DNA from: Clostridia bacterium
Lineage (GTDB): Bacteria; Bacillota; Clostridia; Oscillospirales; RGIG8002
Length of the DNA: 43,640 bases
Direction of reading: 5' to 3'
Assembly: GCA_017438525.1 (NCBI GenBank)
Contig: JAFRVI010000076.1
Coordinates: 1 to 43,640, forward strand
The position numbers and the translations under genes were made by a program. Under the pieces are notes generated by a model. The model was not told where the DNA came from. It saw only the letters and a program-made list of their open reading frames with translations, and ran no database searches. Positions 41,075 to 43,640 of the stretch are shown here, piece after piece; position 1 is the stretch's first letter, and each line of letters opens with the position of its first letter.

Positions 41075-41248
41075 CGCTCAGGATGACAAACCGCCCGCGC
41101 CGTGCGCGGCCTTGCCTCCCTCTGGGGGTGACGAGCCCGACCGCCGCCTGCGGCGGAAAAAGGGAGGGCGAGGAAGTGCCGCGGTCGATAGGCGCGAGGG
41201 TGATTTATCGCCCGAAGCGCATATCGGGCACCGCAAACGGGCAAAGGT
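41075..41248. repeat. Repeat remnants between array D and element R4
   Basis: Holds a CGCTCAGGATGACAAA half-repeat (about 41075-41090, partner of the TCATCCTGA family), GCCTCCCTCT...AAAGGGAGGG with an inner CCGCC-TGC-GGCGG-type hairpin (about 41115-41167), and CGCCCGAAGCGCATATCGGGC (41210-41230). No supported gene. Confidence 0.45.
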
Positions 41249-41392
41249 GTTATTTTTTGCTCCGCAAAAAATAACGGAGGGAGGGAAAGAGCCCTGCCTT
41301 TGTCGCGAAGTTTGCGGTTGAGATGAGGTTTTTCCCTCCCTCAGTCATCGCCGTTTTCAACGGCGCTGACAGCTCCCTCGTCTGAGGGAGCT
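41249..41392. repeat. MITE-like intergenic element R4
   Basis: Starts with a hairpin TTATTTTTTGC-TCC-GCAAAAAATAA, continues with the CGGAGGGAGGGAAAGAGCCC core and CCCTCCCTCAGTC, then a variable hairpin GCCGTT-TTC-AACGGC (41350-41364) and the end AGCTCCCT...AGGGAGCT (41371-41392) as in R3. Together with arrays C and D it fills most of the 772-base gap before the last gene. Confidence 0.72.
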
Positions 41393-41475
41393 CCCCGCAC
41401 ACGTCCGTCAGCCTCCGGCTGTGCCGCCGGCGCGCAAAAAACTTGAAAAAACCGGCGCTTTTTCACAATTTTTTC

Positions 41476-41504
41476 TTGCAATCCCGCCGAGCAGGTGATA
41501 GAAT
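41476..41504 (+). promoter_or_regulatory. Promoter of the repetitive surface protein gene
   Basis: TTGCAA (41476-41481), 17-bp spacer, TAGAAT (41499-41504). The roughly 80-base leader contains a 7-bp hairpin GCTCATT / AATGAGC (41517-41535) and ends in an AAGGAGG ribosome site. Confidence 0.68.
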
Positions 41505-41591
41505 AAAAAAGATGTGGCTCATTTTGAGAATGAGCGTGCTTTTACATATAAAATAAATATATAAAAAAGCCGAAAGGCAAGGAGGAAAAAT

Positions 41592-43640
41592 ATGAAAAAC
41601 AAACTGACGAAAAAACTGCTCAGCGCGGTGCTCAGCGTCGCGATGCTGCTCTCGCTCGTGCCTGCCGCGAGCCTGACGGCGTGGGCGGATAATGCCGCTG
41701 TCACCTATCTCGATGCGGACGGTAATGAACAGACCTGCACGGAGTACACCGTTTTCGACAGCAGCATGACTATGATCGAAGAGGCGGGCTGGTATGTGGT
41801 CAAGGAAAATGTGCCGATCAGCGGGGAAATGTACATTAGCGCTGACGTGAACCTGATCCTTTGCGACAGAGCGACGCTTACCGTAACGGCGGAAACTTAT
41901 GGCGGAGCTGTCAATGGATATAAAAACCTTACGATATATGCTCAAAGCACCGGCGAAGACATGGGTGGATTGAGCGTGACGAATCAACAAAGCTATGGCT
42001 ACGCCCTTGATTTCTCAGACGGCAGTATTATTATCAATGGCGGCAAGATCAGTGCGACCGGTGGAATAAGTATTTATAATGGCGATATTACTATCAATGG
42101 CGGGAACGTTACAGCCGCCGGTGTTTATACTAATGGGATCTGCGCCAGTACTAATAACAACCTTACGATAAATGGCGGAACCGTTACCGTGTCGACAACT
42201 GACAATAGTCACGGCGGCATCGAAATGGGCGGAAATGTGATCGTAAACGGAGGAACTGTCAGCGCGATCGGCGGCTACAACAGTGCCCTCTGCTCCACCG
42301 GTGTAACGGTCAGCGGCGGCGCCCTGACCGTAGCGACAACCATGAGTGGAACTTACGGCATCAACTGCGAAAACAAGGGAGACGTAACGATCAGCGGCGG
42401 CGAGCTTACCGCAAGCGCTCCCGGAGGCGGCATTGCATATGCCAACGTCAAGAACGCCGTCCCCGGCACCGGCTGGACGGATGTCGCCGGCACCTCGGGA
42501 GAGACCGAGATCGCCGTCAGCACCACCGGACAGGATCTGAGCGCCTATAAGAAGGTAGTAATAGGGACCCCCGCGCCCGAACCCGTATCCTATAAGAACG
42601 CGGCGTATGACTCTGCCACCAACACGGTAACCTATACCGACGCAACCTGTGATGATTACACGGCTGTTGCCGCGACCACCACTGAGTGGGGCGCGAGCGG
42701 TACGACGAGCTGGTACGTCGTCAACGACACCGTGGAGATCACAAGCAGCATCACCGTTTCCGGCACGGTCAATCTGATCCTCTGCGACGGCGCGTCGCTG
42801 ACTGCGAGCGCGGGCGTCAACGCCTCCGGCGCGACGCTGAACATTTACGGCCAGAGCGCGGGCACCGGCGCGCTGATCGCCAATGCGGCCAATGGCAGCG
42901 ACGGCGATGATGATTCTAATGGTGGCGCCGGCTCCACCGCCATCACCTGCGGCACGTTGTCTGTCAATGGGGCCGCGGTCACGGCCACCGGCGGCAACGG
43001 CGGCTACGGCTTCAACGGCGGCAATGGCGGCAGCGGTATTTCCGGCAATGTGACCGTCAACGGCGGCACGGTCACGGCCACCGGCGGCAACGGCGGCAGC
43101 GGCTTCTACGCCGGCAATGGCGGCAGCGGTATTTCCGGCAATGCGACCGTCAACAACGGCACGGTCACGGCCACCGGCGGCGTCGGCGGCCAAGGCCATC
43201 AGTTTGGCAGCAACGGCAGCGACGGCAAAGCGGTCACCGGAAACATAACCGCGACCGGAACCGGCGCGACTGTTCAGGAAAGTGATAATAATATCGATTG
43301 GAGTTATGTTTCCGGCGGTTCTTCCGATAAGCGGTTTATACACGGTGAAGCTACCGCCTCCGCGCCCGTATCCTATAAGAACGCGGCGTATGACTCTGCC
43401 ACCAACACGGTAACCTATACCGACGCAACCTGTGATGATTACACGGCTGTTGCCGCAGACACTACAACCTTTGAGGACGGCAAGTGGTACGTTGTTAATT
43501 CGAATGTAACCGTTAACGGAAGCATTACCGTAAACGGCGCTGCAAACCTTATTCTTGCCGACGGATATACGCTGACGGTAACGAAGGGCGTTGCAGTTAC
43601 AGACCCGAGCAGCCTGACGATTTTCGGTCAGGAAAACGGC
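41592..43640 (+). CDS. Repetitive secreted surface protein, 3' end beyond the window
   Basis: Open frame from the ATG at 41592 to the window edge (683 codons, no stop). It has a signal peptide (~1-33, LLSLVPAASLTAWA), then a modular region: a NAAVTYLDADG start, repeats of the form TI-NGG-x-VTATGG that suggest a right-handed beta-helix or Cthe_2159-like carbohydrate-binding fold, and a linker PVSYKNAAYDSATNTVTYT that occurs twice. Residues ~450-550 are a Gly/Asn/Ser-rich GGNGGSG tract. Codon use in the first 600 bases is more AT-rich than in neighbouring genes. Anchoring signals (dockerin, LPXTG or SLH) would lie downstream. A large antisense open frame here is a shadow of the repeats. Confidence 0.8.
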   Translation, partial: MKNKLTKKLLSAVLSVAMLLSLVPAASLTAWADNAAVTYLDADGNEQTCTEYTVFDSSMTMIEEAGWYVVKENVPISGEMYISADVNLILCDRATLTVTAETYGGAVNGYKNLTIYAQSTGEDMGGLSVTNQQSYGYALDFSDGSIIINGGKISATGGISIYNGDITINGGNVTAAGVYTNGICASTNNNLTINGGTVTVSTTDNSHGGIEMGGNVIVNGGTVSAIGGYNSALCSTGVTVSGGALTVATTMSGTYGINCENKGDVTISGGELTASAPGGGIAYANVKNAVPGTGWTDVAGTSGETEIAVSTTGQDLSAYKKVVIGTPAPEPVSYKNAAYDSATNTVTYTDATCDDYTAVAATTTEWGASGTTSWYVVNDTVEITSSITVSGTVNLILCDGASLTASAGVNASGATLNIYGQSAGTGALIANAANGSDGDDDSNGGAGSTAITCGTLSVNGAAVTATGGNGGYGFNGGNGGSGISGNVTVNGGTVTATGGNGGSGFYAGNGGSGISGNATVNNGTVTATGGVGGQGHQFGSNGSDGKAVTGNITATGTGATVQESDNNIDWSYVSGGSSDKRFIHGEATASAPVSYKNAAYDSATNTVTYTDATCDDYTAVAADTTTFEDGKWYVVNSNVTVNGSITVNGAANLILADGYTLTVTKGVAVTDPSSLTIFGQENG
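42582..42673 (+). repeat. Exact 92-bp direct repeat, copy 1
   Basis: Identical to 43365-43456. It encodes the start of a repeated module beginning PVSYKNAAYDS. Confidence 0.92.
43365..43456 (+). repeat. Exact 92-bp direct repeat, copy 2
   Basis: Identical to 42582-42673, 783 bases downstream and in the same frame. The sequence after it diverges from that after copy 1. Confidence 0.92.

Noticed and set aside
42015-43343. 442-codon open frame on the minus strand
   Set aside because: Mirror of the Gly/Thr-rich repeats of the surface protein; the plus-strand frame has a signal peptide, promoter and ribosome site.

Overview
The window reads as chromosomal DNA of a GC-rich, spore-forming Bacillota, most likely an uncultured gut-type Clostridia (Oscillospirales or Christensenellales-like). 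The support is a germination protease gene (gpr), the rimP-nusA-rnpM-ylxQ-infB operon order, chromosomal parA/parB, dockerin-bearing secreted proteins, GH130 and GH36 glycan enzymes, and abundant small intergenic palindromic repeats. Taxonomy is inferred from gene content only.

Layout. 1-703: 3' part of a cysteine synthase. 780-5028 (-): an RND/MMPL-type exporter and a heptad-repeat lipoprotein. 5237-6772: a TetR regulator divergent from a sugar phosphate isomerase-like gene, with a perfect inverted repeat lying over both -35 boxes. 6821-12075 (-): a four-gene alpha-galactoside unit (TetR, GPH symporter, GH36 alpha-galactosidase, GT-B-like protein) with an 11-bp-arm operator at its promoter. 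12368-15142 (-): a large dockerin protein. 15233-20481 (-): HAD phosphatase and the infB/nusA/rimP translation operon, with a rimP leader hairpin. 20616-22766 (-): parA, parB and a coiled-coil membrane protein. 22884-26853: two divergent SPOUT RNA methyltransferases, then a very unusual P-type ATPase relative that has lost its catalytic motifs. 26869-33877 (+): isocitrate dehydrogenase, a TIM-barrel isomerase, a GH130 phosphorylase, a lipid kinase, a second dockerin protein and an AEC transporter. 33923-40819: serS, gpr (-), the ComM-like AAA ATPase, fumC and malic enzyme. 41592-end: the 5' part of a repetitive secreted protein.

How the genes may work together. The GH36 unit would import and cut alpha-galactosides under local TetR control. 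GH130, the isomerases and the dockerin proteins suggest plant or host glycan use. Fumarase and malic enzyme form a fumarate-malate-pyruvate route, with isocitrate dehydrogenase nearby.

The most unusual signal is non-coding. Between fumC and the last gene there are arrays of short hairpins, typically 6-bp stem + 3-nt loop + 6-bp stem. Their stems differ from unit to unit but keep base pairing, and they are joined by a constant 7-nt linker (ATGATTT/AAATCAT or ATGATAT/ATATCAT) at about 22-nt spacing. The arrays come as mirror-image pairs, and one has run into the 3' end of the malic enzyme gene and supplies its stop codon. The larger intergenic repeats around them (about 28036, 35202, 39319 and 41249) carry the same kind of variable hairpin at fixed positions.
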